10,109 bases of DNA from Clostridia bacterium. GTDB taxonomy: Bacteria > Bacillota > Clostridia > Christensenellales > Aristaeellaceae. The stretch spans positions 1 through 10,109 of the forward strand of contig CAAEEC010000065.1 in assembly GCA_900754755.1 (NCBI GenBank). The letters are read 5' to 3'. Below, piece by piece: positions 1 to 7,007 of this stretch (positions are counted from its first letter, which is position 1; every line of letters starts with the position of its first letter). Below the pieces are notes generated by a model. That model was not told the DNA's origin. It saw only the letters and a list, made by a program, of their open reading frames with translations, and searched no databases. A program made the translations under genes and the position numbers.

Positions 1-554
1 ATGTGTTCGTGTTGATCACCATGCTTTTCAGCGGCGGCATGGTGCCCAGCTTCCTTTTGATTCGCAGCCTGGATTTGATGAACACCCGCTGGTCGGTCAT
101 TCTGTCCTGCCTGCTGAGCACCTATTACGTGGTGCTGGTTACGAATTTTATCCGCTCTCTGCCCGGCTCTCTGCTGGAATCCGCGCGGCTGGATGGCGCG
201 AGCGAGGCGACGATTTTGGTGAGAATTGTCTTGCCGCTTTCCAAGCCGATCCTGGCCACCATCGCGCTGTTTTACGCAGTGGACAAGTGGAACGAATGGT
301 GGAATTCCATGTTGTATATCAACCGCATGGAAATGTATCCCCTGCAATTGATTTTGCAGAACATCATCAACACGTATCAATCCGCTACGGATCGCAACAT
401 CGCCTCCGCGGATGCGCTCAACCGCTTGAAAACCTTTTCCATGGGCATTAAGATGGCGGCCATCGTCGTGACCATGTTGCCCATCATGTGCGTGTTCCCC
501 TTCCTGCAGCGCTTTTTCGTGAAAGGCATTATGATTGGCGCGGTGAAGGGATAA
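1..554 (+). CDS. Carbohydrate ABC transporter permease, LplC/YtcP-like (5' end missing)
   Basis: Inner-membrane permease subunit of a CUT1-type sugar importer, which would pair with a second permease and an ATPase outside the window. The reading frame is open to the left edge, and the visible 183 residues match the C-terminal two thirds of a roughly 290-300 residue family protein. The GTG at position 3 is therefore probably an internal Val codon, not a start. Visible: an MLFSGGMVPSFLL segment typical of LplC/YtcP proteins, several hydrophobic membrane spans, and the cytoplasmic EAA loop (visible residues 59-82, ESARLDGA...LPLSKP), which contacts the ATPase. The end (FFVKGIMIGAVKG) is the usual C-terminus of this family. 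The solute-binding protein gene follows after 58 bases, so the two are probably co-transcribed. The family assignment is firm. The sugar is unknown; this family is often linked to oligosaccharides or plant and host glycans. Confidence 0.93.
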   Translation, partial: VFVLITMLFSGGMVPSFLLIRSLDLMNTRWSVILSCLLSTYYVVLVTNFIRSLPGSLLESARLDGASEATILVRIVLPLSKPILATIALFYAVDKWNEWWNSMLYINRMEMYPLQLILQNIINTYQSATDRNIASADALNRLKTFSMGIKMAAIVVTMLPIMCVFPFLQRFFVKGIMIGAVKG

Positions 555-569
555 AAGGTTGCCTATCCA

Positions 570-587
570 CTGCTCCCCAGCGAGCAG
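570..587 (+). repeat. Small intergenic hairpin between permease and binding-protein genes
   Basis: CTGCTC (570-575) and GAGCAG (582-587) form a perfect 6-bp stem around a 6-base loop, in the 58-base gap just upstream of the binding-protein ribosome binding site. No T-run follows, so it is not an intrinsic terminator. It could shape the 5' end of a processed binding-protein mRNA, which is usually needed in excess over permease. That role is inference. Confidence 0.4.
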
Positions 588-612
588 GGTAGAATATGAA
601 GGAGGGACTTTC

Positions 613-2262
613 ATGAAACGCAAGAACCTGATTGCATGGCTCGTGGCTTTGGCGCTGCTTTTGAGCGGCACGGCGCTGGCGGCGGAGAAGGAACTCGTCG
701 TCTATAGCGAGGAAGACCTTGCCCGTGCCAAGGAGTATACCGACACGCTGGATACTTCTGGCAAGACCTATGACGAGCATCTCACCATTGAACTCGCCAC
801 CGAAATGCTGGATGCGACGCAGGATTACAACCAGGGCAGCGCGGGCAGTCAGTGGTTCACCGAGCATTTCAATTTTGATTTCGACCTGGTGGCGATTCCG
901 GATAGCAACGCCAACGATAAGATCCGCACGATGATCAATTCTGGCGAAGTGCCGGATGTGCTGCGCTGGAATGGCTTTGATATCAACGAGATCATTTCCT
1001 ATATTGATCAGGGCTTGTTCTACCGCCTGCCCGACGATTGGGAAGAACGCTGGCCCAACATCGCCCACACCCAGAGCCTGGTGCCCGTGGCGGACGCGCT
1101 CGCGGAAAAGGTGGATGGCACCTATGGCCTGTTCCGCGTGGTGATGTACCATTACTATCCCGGCGACGTGGTGGTCAGCCACAATTCGATTTATATCCGC
1201 GAGGACTGGGCCAATGCGGTTGGCTTTGAAATCAAGGACGCTTACACGCCCAGCGAATTGCTGGAATACGCGCGCCTGATCAAAGAGCAGGATCCCGGCC
1301 AGGTGGGTGCGAACCTCGTGCCGATCGCGAGCGATACCGGCTATCTCGCCAATCTGTTCCTCGGCTCCACCTATCCCGAGTACAACCAGATCTACCGCAC
1401 GGAAGACGGCCAATACCATTGGGGCTTCTCGGATCCGCAAACCCTGGAAGGCTTGAAACTGTGGAAAGAGGCCTATGACGAAGGCCTGATCAGCCCGGAA
1501 TTCTACGTGTATTCCGAAACCGACGCCGTGAATACCTTCAGCATTTCTGGCGTGGCGGGCGCTGTGCTCAATCCGGGCAGCGTTTGCGGCTCTGTGAAGG
1601 ACGGTTTTGCCAACGACCAGGGGCTGGATGAAACCGCCTGGCACCAGGCCGCTATGATCGGCGAAGACGGCTACTATCACGATTACGCCAACGACAATTT
1701 CTGGGGCGTGACCTACTTCTCCGCGGACATCGATGAAAAGGTGTTCGAGCGCTACATGGACATCGTGGACTTCATGGTTTCCGATAACGGCGCGGACTTC
1801 CGTTGCAACGGCATGCGCTACATCGATTGGGATTTCAATGAGGATGGCACGCGCTCCATGGTGTACGATACCTCGGTGTACCGCCGCGCTAGCGATAGCA
1901 ACTTCTGGCCCGTGTACACGCTGCTGGGCGCTTGCGGCGACGACAATGGCTTCAACCCCGATCCGGTAGACGCCAGCGAAGACGCCCTGTTCTACGCCAA
2001 CCAGCTCAACGCGGTGTACAACGCCAAACTCTCTCGCCTGACGGACAACAGCATCATCGAGCGCGATTGGGAGAGCTACGGCTTCTACAGCGACGCGCAG
2101 ACCGCGCTGACCGCCATCGATTACAGAACCATCATGGCAAACCTGGTGGTGGGCGAGGGCGATCTGGAAGAAAATTGGCAGAGCATCATCAGCGAAAACG
2201 CTTATATCATCGATCCTGCCCTGCAGGAACTCAATGAAACCTTCAATAGCGACGCAGAATAA
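613..2262 (+). CDS. Extracellular sugar-binding protein of ABC importer (LplA/LipO-like)
   Basis: Captures the substrate outside the membrane and hands it to the permease encoded immediately upstream. The ATG at 613 is chosen because GAAGGAGGG lies about 8 bases before it and because it begins a good signal peptide: MKRK, then a hydrophobic core (residues 6-18) and a signal peptidase I site ALA-AEK after residue 23. The product is 549 residues, the usual size of large family-1 (SBP_bac_1) binding proteins tied to LplB/LplC permeases. The mature part is rich in Asp/Glu and aromatic residues (many Tyr and Trp), as expected for sugar stacking. Segments such as INSGEVPDVLRWNGFDINEIISYIDQGLFYRL fit this family, where a disordered target region is followed by a hinge domain. 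Oddity: there is no lipobox cysteine in the signal peptide, although most Firmicutes homologues are lipoproteins. It is the last gene before a terminator. The substrate is unknown. Confidence 0.92.
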   Translation: MKRKNLIAWLVALALLLSGTALAAEKELVVYSEEDLARAKEYTDTLDTSGKTYDEHLTIELATEMLDATQDYNQGSAGSQWFTEHFNFDFDLVAIPDSNANDKIRTMINSGEVPDVLRWNGFDINEIISYIDQGLFYRLPDDWEERWPNIAHTQSLVPVADALAEKVDGTYGLFRVVMYHYYPGDVVVSHNSIYIREDWANAVGFEIKDAYTPSELLEYARLIKEQDPGQVGANLVPIASDTGYLANLFLGSTYPEYNQIYRTEDGQYHWGFSDPQTLEGLKLWKEAYDEGLISPEFYVYSETDAVNTFSISGVAGAVLNPGSVCGSVKDGFANDQGLDETAWHQAAMIGEDGYYHDYANDNFWGVTYFSADIDEKVFERYMDIVDFMVSDNGADFRCNGMRYIDWDFNEDGTRSMVYDTSVYRRASDSNFWPVYTLLGACGDDNGFNPDPVDASEDALFYANQLNAVYNAKLSRLTDNSIIERDWESYGFYSDAQTALTAIDYRTIMANLVVGEGDLEENWQSIISENAYIIDPALQELNETFNSDAE

Positions 2263-2277
2263 GCGCTGACAAACTGG

Positions 2278-2320
2278 GGGGCTGTGAAAGAACGGCAAAA
2301 GTTCTTTCGCAGCCCCTTTT
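2278..2320 (+). terminator. Intrinsic terminator of the sugar-import operon
   Basis: A 16-bp stem (2278-2293 with 2301-2316) has one G:U wobble, a 7-base loop GGCAAAA and a TTTT run after it, with a second TTTT eight bases on. It starts 15 bases after the binding-protein stop codon. Read on the minus strand, the same stem is followed by CCAGTTTG rather than a T-run, so it should act mainly on plus-strand transcripts. It may still give some protection or pausing to the convergent exporter mRNA, whose last stop codon is at 2338-2340. Confidence 0.88.
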
Positions 2321-2337
2321 GCGCATTTTGGAAAAGG

Positions 2338-4170
2338 CTATGCTTTTGCGCCTGTGCGGTCGTACCACTTGGCCTGTTCGTGATAGAGCCGGGCGTATTC
2401 GCCGCCGCGCTGGAGCAACTCTTCGTGGGTGCCGTCTTCCACGATTTTGCCCCCGGCGAACACCACGATGCGATCCGCCAGGGAGGCCACGCTGATGCGA
2501 TGCGTGACCATGATGAGCGTTTTCCCCTGCGAAAGATCCAGATATTTCTGGAAGACTTCGGCCTCGGCCAGCGGATCCAGGTTGCCCGTAGGTTCATCGA
2601 GCAGCACGAAATTGCGTCCCCGGTAGTGTGCCCGCGCAATGGCCAGCTTTTGCCACTGGCCGCCGGAAAGATCGGTGCCGCCGATTTCCTTGCCCAGCAG
2701 TGCGTTGAGGTCAGCTTCGCCATAGCCCGCCGCGTCGAGCGCGCTGGCGATGGCTTGGGGACTGGCGGTCTTTTCCGGATCGCCCAGGGCCACGTTTTCG
2801 CCGATGGTGAAGGTGGTGTACTTCGCGGGGGATTGCAGCACAGAGGCCATGGCGCCATAGCGCCGCGCGCGGCCCGATTCGTCCTCGATTTGGCCGTTGA
2901 CGAGCAGTTCGCCGCGCGAAGGGGCCAGCATGCCGCACAGTAGGCGCACAAAGGTGGTTTTGCCCGCGCCATTTTCGCCCACGAAGGCGATGTGCTCGCC
3001 CCGATGGATGCGCAGGTTCACATGCTCTAGCACATACTTTTCCGTGAGCGGATAGCGGTAGGAAAGGTCTTTGGCCTCGATGGTTTCCACTTCCACAGGG
3101 GTTCCATCCACCTCTTGCTGGCTGGGCAAATCCATAACGTCAAAAAACATGGCCGCCTCGTTCTTTTTGGAAAGGAAGGAACCCGTGGCGCGCATCAGGC
3201 TGCCCATATCGCCTACGAGCGTGCGGATCAGGCTCATGGCCGCGGTGAGCGCGCCCAGCGAGAGCGCGCCGCGCACCATGAGCACGATGGCGAACACGAT
3301 GGACGCCGCGGTAGCGGCGCTGTTGATGATGTTGCCTGTGAGGGACAGAAGCGCGGAAAGCCATTGCGAACGCTGCTCCTTGCGGATGTATCCGTCGATC
3401 ACACGCTTCCACTTACTATAGAAGAAATCGTTTAGCCCCAGGACTTTCATTTCCTTGGCCGCTTGGCCCAGGATCAATTTTTCGTAATAATCCGCCTCGC
3501 GCTTTTCTTTGGCGTTGTTCTTCACGAATTTGAAGCGCAGCTTATCGGCCACGTAAGTGGTGTAAAGCGTGGGCAGGGGCGCGATCAGCACCAACCAACA
3601 CAGCATGGGGTGCAAGAGATACAGCGAAACGGCGATGGAGGCCACCGATACGGCCTTGGCCACAATCTGGTAGCCGCTGACCATGATTTTGCGGTTGAGT
3701 CCATCCCACGAATCCTGCGTGAAGCGCATAAAGCGCGCGATGCGGTCGTTGATGGCGGGTACTTCGAACATCTCGCTGGGCAGGGAGGCGAATTTGCGGT
3801 ACGTGCGGGTATCGACGAGTTCCTGGAAGCGGTTGCGCTGCACGACGTCGAGCCGCTCAATTTCCTCGAACCATTCGGTGTACCTTTGCAGCAACTGGCA
3901 CAGATACTGGATGAGGTAATAGCCGGCGAGCAGCCCTGCCGCGCCCAATAGCGATTGCGCGGCGTTGGTTTCCGCTACCGCGATATAGCGCCCCCACAGC
4001 AGCGCCAGCACGGGCTGCAGCAGGCTGAGCAGCATGCTCAGGCCCAGAAAGATCAGGCACATCGCCTTGGCGGAGCGGAATACATAGGCGAACAGGCGGG
4101 GCAGATAGCGAAATTTTGGCGGGTTTTCCCGCCGGATGGTTTCTTCGATGCGGCTGGTGCGGTCGTTCAT
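2338..4170 (-). CDS. ABC half-exporter, second subunit of a probable heterodimer (TMD-NBD)
   Basis: Half-transporter of the MdlB/multidrug-type ABC exporter family, 610 residues, full length. The ATG at 4170 is preferred over an in-frame start at 4206 because it overlaps the upstream gene's stop as ATGA and follows AGGAGG about 8 bases away. Membrane domain: residues about 25-330, with hydrophobic spans near 36-60, 73-93, 165-205 and 280-315. ATPase domain: residues about 360-600, with Walker A GENGAGKT (398-405), Q-loop Gln446, signature LSGGQ (501-505, followed by WQKLAIAR), Walker B ending in Asp525-Glu526 and H-loop His557. All catalytic residues are present. The D-loop region reads GNLDP instead of the common SALD. 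It has no N-terminal C39 peptidase domain, so it is not a leader-cleaving bacteriocin exporter. Exporter function is firm; cargo is unknown. Confidence 0.94.
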   Translation of the reverse strand: MNDRTSRIEETIRRENPPKFRYLPRLFAYVFRSAKAMCLIFLGLSMLLSLLQPVLALLWGRYIAVAETNAAQSLLGAAGLLAGYYLIQYLCQLLQRYTEWFEEIERLDVVQRNRFQELVDTRTYRKFASLPSEMFEVPAINDRIARFMRFTQDSWDGLNRKIMVSGYQIVAKAVSVASIAVSLYLLHPMLCWLVLIAPLPTLYTTYVADKLRFKFVKNNAKEKREADYYEKLILGQAAKEMKVLGLNDFFYSKWKRVIDGYIRKEQRSQWLSALLSLTGNIINSAATAASIVFAIVLMVRGALSLGALTAAMSLIRTLVGDMGSLMRATGSFLSKKNEAAMFFDVMDLPSQQEVDGTPVEVETIEAKDLSYRYPLTEKYVLEHVNLRIHRGEHIAFVGENGAGKTTFVRLLCGMLAPSRGELLVNGQIEDESGRARRYGAMASVLQSPAKYTTFTIGENVALGDPEKTASPQAIASALDAAGYGEADLNALLGKEIGGTDLSGGQWQKLAIARAHYRGRNFVLLDEPTGNLDPLAEAEVFQKYLDLSQGKTLIMVTHRISVASLADRIVVFAGGKIVEDGTHEELLQRGGEYARLYHEQAKWYDRTGAKA

Positions 4171-5996
4171 GCCATCGCCTCCTCTTCTTCCGCGTGGTCG
4201 TACCATTTGCGTTGCGCGTCGAACATCGCGCGGTAAAGGCCGCCGCGTTGCATCAATTGCTCGTGGTTGCCCTCTTCGCTCACGCGCCCATCGGACAGAA
4301 CCAGAATGCGATCCGTGATCATGGTGGAAGCCAGCCGGTGGGTGATGAAAATGGCGGTTTTGCCTTCTGCCAGGGCATGGAACTCGCTGTACAGGCGCGA
4401 TTCCGCCATGGGATCCAATTGGCTGGTGGGCTCATCCAACAGCAAAATTGGCTTATCGCCCATGAAGGCCCGCGAAAGCGCGATGCGTTGCCACTGCCCG
4501 CCGGAGAGGTCCACGCCGCCTTCGAAGTCGCGGCCCAGCAGGGTATCCATGCCGTCTTTGAGGCCGTCGGCGATCTTTTTCGCCTGCCCTTTTTCCGCCG
4601 CGGCCAGGATGGCGCTTTCATCGCGCAAAAGCTCGATGTCGCCCACGGCGATGTTTTCCCGCAGGGAAATGCTATAGCGCATGAAATCCTGGAATACCGG
4701 CGCGAACACCCGGTTGCGCTGCTCGCGGGTGTATTGTTCGATGGGCCTGCCGCCCAGCAGGATCTGCCCGCGCTCCGGCTCGAACAGGCCGAGCAGCAGC
4801 TTGATCATGGTGGACTTGCCCTCGCCGTTCGCGCCTACGATGGAAATTTTTTCGCCTCCGGCCAGGCGGAAACTCAGACCTTTTAATATGTAGGGATTTT
4901 CCTCGCTGCCGGGATAGCGGAACCACACGTCCCGAAATTCGATATCGAAGGTTTCTGGCGCGGGAGCGGCCTTGTCGGGCGCGCTGTCCTCCGAAAGGGC
5001 GAAGAATTTGTCGTAATAGTCTGTGAACTGGAGGTGGTAACCCGCCCAGATCACGATGCCGGTCGCGCTACTTAGGTGCTGTGAAAGGCTGGAAAGCACC
5101 ATCGCGCTGAGCGCCACCAGTGAACCGATGCTGATTTCCCCCTGGGCATACAGATAGAGCAGGAGAAGCGCGTTGCCCAGCGAGGCCAGATTCATGATGC
5201 TTCCGGCCCGCAACAGGTGTTGCTTGAGATGCTTAAAATAGTAGGTTTCGTATTCTTTGTTCCGTTCGTGGAGGCGGTCGCGATAGGTGCGGATGAGGAA
5301 ATCCGCGCAGCCATTGAGCTTACCTTCGTAAAGGTAATCCCGGGATTTGAGAAAGCCCGCCAGGATGCTGTAGCGGCGCTCCTTGTTCCAGTAGTGCTCC
5401 AGCTCGTCATAAATGTTGTAGCTGTGTTTGGCGTCGTACCAACGTTGCAGCGCGAAGGGGATCAGCGTGGTGAGCAGCAGCCACCACTTGGCTTGGCCCA
5501 GCTGCCACAAAAGGCCGATGGAAGCCACCGCGCCGCTGAGCGCGTTGAACAGGTACATGGGATATAGGTGCCGTGCTGAATTCATGGCGCGGGAAGTGGC
5601 CTTATCGATGATTTCCACGGATTGGCTGTTTTCGAAGTGCTCGTATTTCGCGCGCCCCAGTTTTTGCAGCATTTCGCCCTTGTAATCGGTGTTGAGAATC
5701 ATTTGAGAGCGCGGTTCTATGTAACCGTAGATACAAAGCTCGTTGATGACCGGCGGCAGCACCATGGTGACCACCAGCAGCGCGAGCCAGGGAATGTAAT
5801 CGCCAAAGGCCATCGCGCCCGAAGCCACTTGCAGTCCGTCATCCACGATGTGCTGGTTCACGAGTGGGCTGGCAAAGCTCAGCGCGCCGGAAACGATGGC
5901 CAGCACGAACGTCATTGCGACCATGAGAGGCGCGCGCCGGGCGATGATGGAAAGCAGCTTTTTATAGGTGTCGAGCACTTTTCGGGCGTCTTTCAT
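4167..5996 (-). CDS. ABC half-exporter, first subunit of a probable heterodimer (TMD-NBD)
   Basis: A 609-residue half-transporter with the same plan as its downstream neighbour but clearly diverged from it, which points to a heterodimer rather than a recent duplication. Membrane domain: residues about 15-325, with spans near 22-45, 68-92, 148-185 and 268-318. ATPase domain: residues about 350-600, with Walker A GANGEGKS (388-395), Q-loop Gln436, signature LSGGQ (497-501, followed by WQRIALSR), Walker B ending in Asp521-Glu522 and H-loop His553. Unlike many heterodimeric exporters, neither subunit shows a missing Walker B glutamate. Both subunits end in a similar tail (KWYD at 597-600 here and 601-604 in the partner). 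The start at 5996 overlaps the regulator's stop codon as ATGA, and its Shine-Dalgarno AAGGAGGG lies within the regulator's last codons. Its own stop overlaps the next start in the same way. Substrate is unknown: drug, peptide or lipid are all possible. Confidence 0.94.
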   Translation of the reverse strand: MKDARKVLDTYKKLLSIIARRAPLMVAMTFVLAIVSGALSFASPLVNQHIVDDGLQVASGAMAFGDYIPWLALLVVTMVLPPVINELCIYGYIEPRSQMILNTDYKGEMLQKLGRAKYEHFENSQSVEIIDKATSRAMNSARHLYPMYLFNALSGAVASIGLLWQLGQAKWWLLLTTLIPFALQRWYDAKHSYNIYDELEHYWNKERRYSILAGFLKSRDYLYEGKLNGCADFLIRTYRDRLHERNKEYETYYFKHLKQHLLRAGSIMNLASLGNALLLLYLYAQGEISIGSLVALSAMVLSSLSQHLSSATGIVIWAGYHLQFTDYYDKFFALSEDSAPDKAAPAPETFDIEFRDVWFRYPGSEENPYILKGLSFRLAGGEKISIVGANGEGKSTMIKLLLGLFEPERGQILLGGRPIEQYTREQRNRVFAPVFQDFMRYSISLRENIAVGDIELLRDESAILAAAEKGQAKKIADGLKDGMDTLLGRDFEGGVDLSGGQWQRIALSRAFMGDKPILLLDEPTSQLDPMAESRLYSEFHALAEGKTAIFITHRLASTMITDRILVLSDGRVSEEGNHEQLMQRGGLYRAMFDAQRKWYDHAEEEEAMA

Positions 5997-6856
5997 GGGG
6001 TTCCCTCCTTGCTTTCCTTGCGGATGTAGGGCGTTTGGCGGAATTGGGCGTTGTAAACAAAGCCCAGGGGAACTTCTACCACATTTTGCGCCATGCTTAG
6101 AAAGGAGATGAACGACGGCGCGTTGCCGGATACGTTGTAAATTTGGATGGGCGTATCGTCCAATTCCAGCGTGCTGCGGTTGAGCAATTTCAACGCGACA
6201 AAAGCATCTAGGATTTCAGCGGCGCGCTCTTGTGGAATGTGCAGCGCTTTTTCCAGTAGTTTAGCGGTGAAGGGATTCCGGTCCCGCCCGAGAACAAGAA
6301 ACAAGGCGTCATACGCGTCTGGCTGGGCGAGCAGCGCGAATAGCTTTGTGTGCCGTTCGCGGTCGTACAGCGCGGCATACCGGCCACCCTCCGGTTCTGG
6401 GCTGAGAAAGCACCAGTTTTGCCGCCGGCCAAAGCCGAATTCGGTGAGACCGCTGTCCAAATCCATGCGGGAATGGAGCGAACTGCTTTGCGACAGGTAT
6501 TCGCGCAGTTCTTCCTGGTCGCGCTGGCCGCGGAATTTCGTTTCGCCGCCGATGCCGCGCTGAATTTCCCAGCACAGCCGGAAGGCTTCTTTTATGCGCG
6601 CTTCCTGCGGTAGGCCGCCCAAGCGCTTGAGGATTGCCGCCTCGGCCGGGATGGATCCGCCTTCCCGGCCGAACAGCTCGTCAATGCTCACGCCAAAATA
6701 GTTTGCCAGCGCGGGCAGAAGCATGATGTCCGGCGCGCCGCCGTTTTCCCAGCGGGACACCGCCTGCATGGATACGCCCAGCGCCTTGCCCATCTCTTCC
6801 TGCGTGACACCCTTTTGCTTGCGCAGGGTCGAGAGAATTTCGCCCATTCCAGCCAT
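5993..6856 (-). CDS. XRE-family regulator with a C-terminal winged-helix-like domain, likely controls the exporter operon
   Basis: DNA-binding regulator of 287 residues and first gene of the exporter operon. The ATG at 6856 is chosen because AAGGAG lies 8 bases before it; the frame stays open to 6973 but that part crosses the promoter. An XRE (Cro/C1) helix-turn-helix fills residues about 4-62: GVTQEEMGKALGVSMQAVSRWENG, then the usual ...LPALANYFGVSIDELFG. Residues about 70-145 are a helical linker. Residues about 165-265 (KLFALLAQPDAYDALFLVLG onward) resemble a second, ArsR-like winged helix and align loosely with the C-terminal half of the neighbouring regulator at 7005-7634. This part may sense a ligand or dimerise; that is inference. 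Its stop overlaps the first exporter start by 4 bp, so the genes are translationally coupled. A 13-bp inverted repeat over its -35 suggests autoregulation. No known named homologue is claimed. Confidence 0.88.
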   Translation of the reverse strand: MAGMGEILSTLRKQKGVTQEEMGKALGVSMQAVSRWENGGAPDIMLLPALANYFGVSIDELFGREGGSIPAEAAILKRLGGLPQEARIKEAFRLCWEIQRGIGGETKFRGQRDQEELREYLSQSSSLHSRMDLDSGLTEFGFGRRQNWCFLSPEPEGGRYAALYDRERHTKLFALLAQPDAYDALFLVLGRDRNPFTAKLLEKALHIPQERAAEILDAFVALKLLNRSTLELDDTPIQIYNVSGNAPSFISFLSMAQNVVEVPLGFVYNAQFRQTPYIRKESKEGTP

Positions 6857-6864
6857 GTTCCCAT

Positions 6865-6870
6865 CTCCTT
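6865..6870 (-). promoter_or_regulatory. Ribosome binding site deciding the start of the XRE regulator
   Basis: AAGGAG on the minus strand, 8 bases before the ATG at 6856. No comparable site precedes the farther in-frame ATG at 6973, so the shorter 287-residue protein is the supported one. Confidence 0.8.
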
Positions 6871-6887
6871 TTTGCTGGAGTATGGTC

Positions 6888-6916
6888 AGTATACCACAAT
6901 ATAGGATGGAATACAA
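6888..6916 (-). promoter_or_regulatory. Sigma-A promoter of the regulator-exporter operon (extended -10)
   Basis: On the minus strand a -10 box TATACT (6893-6888) is preceded by TGG, giving an extended -10 (TG-N-TATACT). A weak -35 TTGTAT (6916-6911) sits 17 bases upstream. Transcription would start near 6881, leaving a leader of about 25 bases with the AAGGAG site. The -35 lies inside the left arm of the inverted repeat at 6910-6949. A poor -35 with an extended -10 and a covering palindrome is the usual look of a regulated promoter. Confidence 0.75.
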
Positions 6917-6949
6917 ACAAGAGATTTTGCTAAAATTCTTGTTTGTATT
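6910..6949. promoter_or_regulatory. Operator-like perfect 13-bp inverted repeat over the exporter-operon promoter
   Basis: The left arm AATACAAACAAGA (6910-6922) and right arm TCTTGTTTGTATT (6937-6949) are exact reverse complements around a 14-base AT-rich spacer that is itself partly symmetric. The whole 40-bp element covers the -35 box and the DNA just upstream. No T-run follows in either direction and the arms are AT-rich, so a terminator is unlikely. The simplest reading is the binding site of a dimeric regulator, most likely the XRE protein encoded directly downstream. The symmetry is seen; the binding partner is inferred. Confidence 0.7.
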
Positions 6950-6980
6950 GTGTTTTGGTGAGAAATGGGCCAAAACTCCA

Positions 6981-7007
6981 CTATGAATTGTGCTATGAAC
7001 TGTGCTA
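6981..7007 (-). repeat. 12-bp tandem repeat carrying three in-frame TAG stop codons
   Basis: Plus-strand units CTATGAATTGTG (6981-6992) and CTATGAACTGTG (6993-7004) differ at one base and are followed by a third partial copy (CTAT). On the minus strand each unit begins or ends with TAG in the frame of the regulator at 7005-7634, so its real stop (7007-7005) is followed by TAG at 6995-6993 and 6983-6981. Confidence 0.8.

Noticed and set aside
590-595. TAGAAT as a -10 box for a separate promoter of the binding-protein gene
   Set aside because: The nearest -35-like sequence (TTGCCT, 559-564) is 25 bases away, too far. No usable -35 was seen.
529-2298. 589-residue open frame on the minus strand opposite the binding-protein gene
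   Set aside because: It lies entirely antisense to a well-supported gene with signal peptide and family match. Its composition (runs of His, Val, Ile, Ala) is typical of an antisense frame in GC-rich coding DNA, and it has no credible ribosome binding site or domain.
4171-4206. Longer N-terminus (start at 4206) for the second exporter subunit
   Set aside because: The extra 12 residues lie inside the upstream gene, and the ATG at 4170 has both a well-placed AGGAGG and the ATGA overlap seen at the other junction.
4116-4886. 256-residue plus-strand open frame opposite the exporter genes
   Set aside because: It is antisense to two clear ABC proteins, is rich in Gln, His and Ala as expected from a shadow frame, and has no recognisable domain.
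6857-6973. 39-residue N-terminal extension of the XRE regulator
   Set aside because: It would be translated across the predicted promoter and the inverted repeat, and its start has no ribosome binding site. The HTH domain begins properly at 6856.
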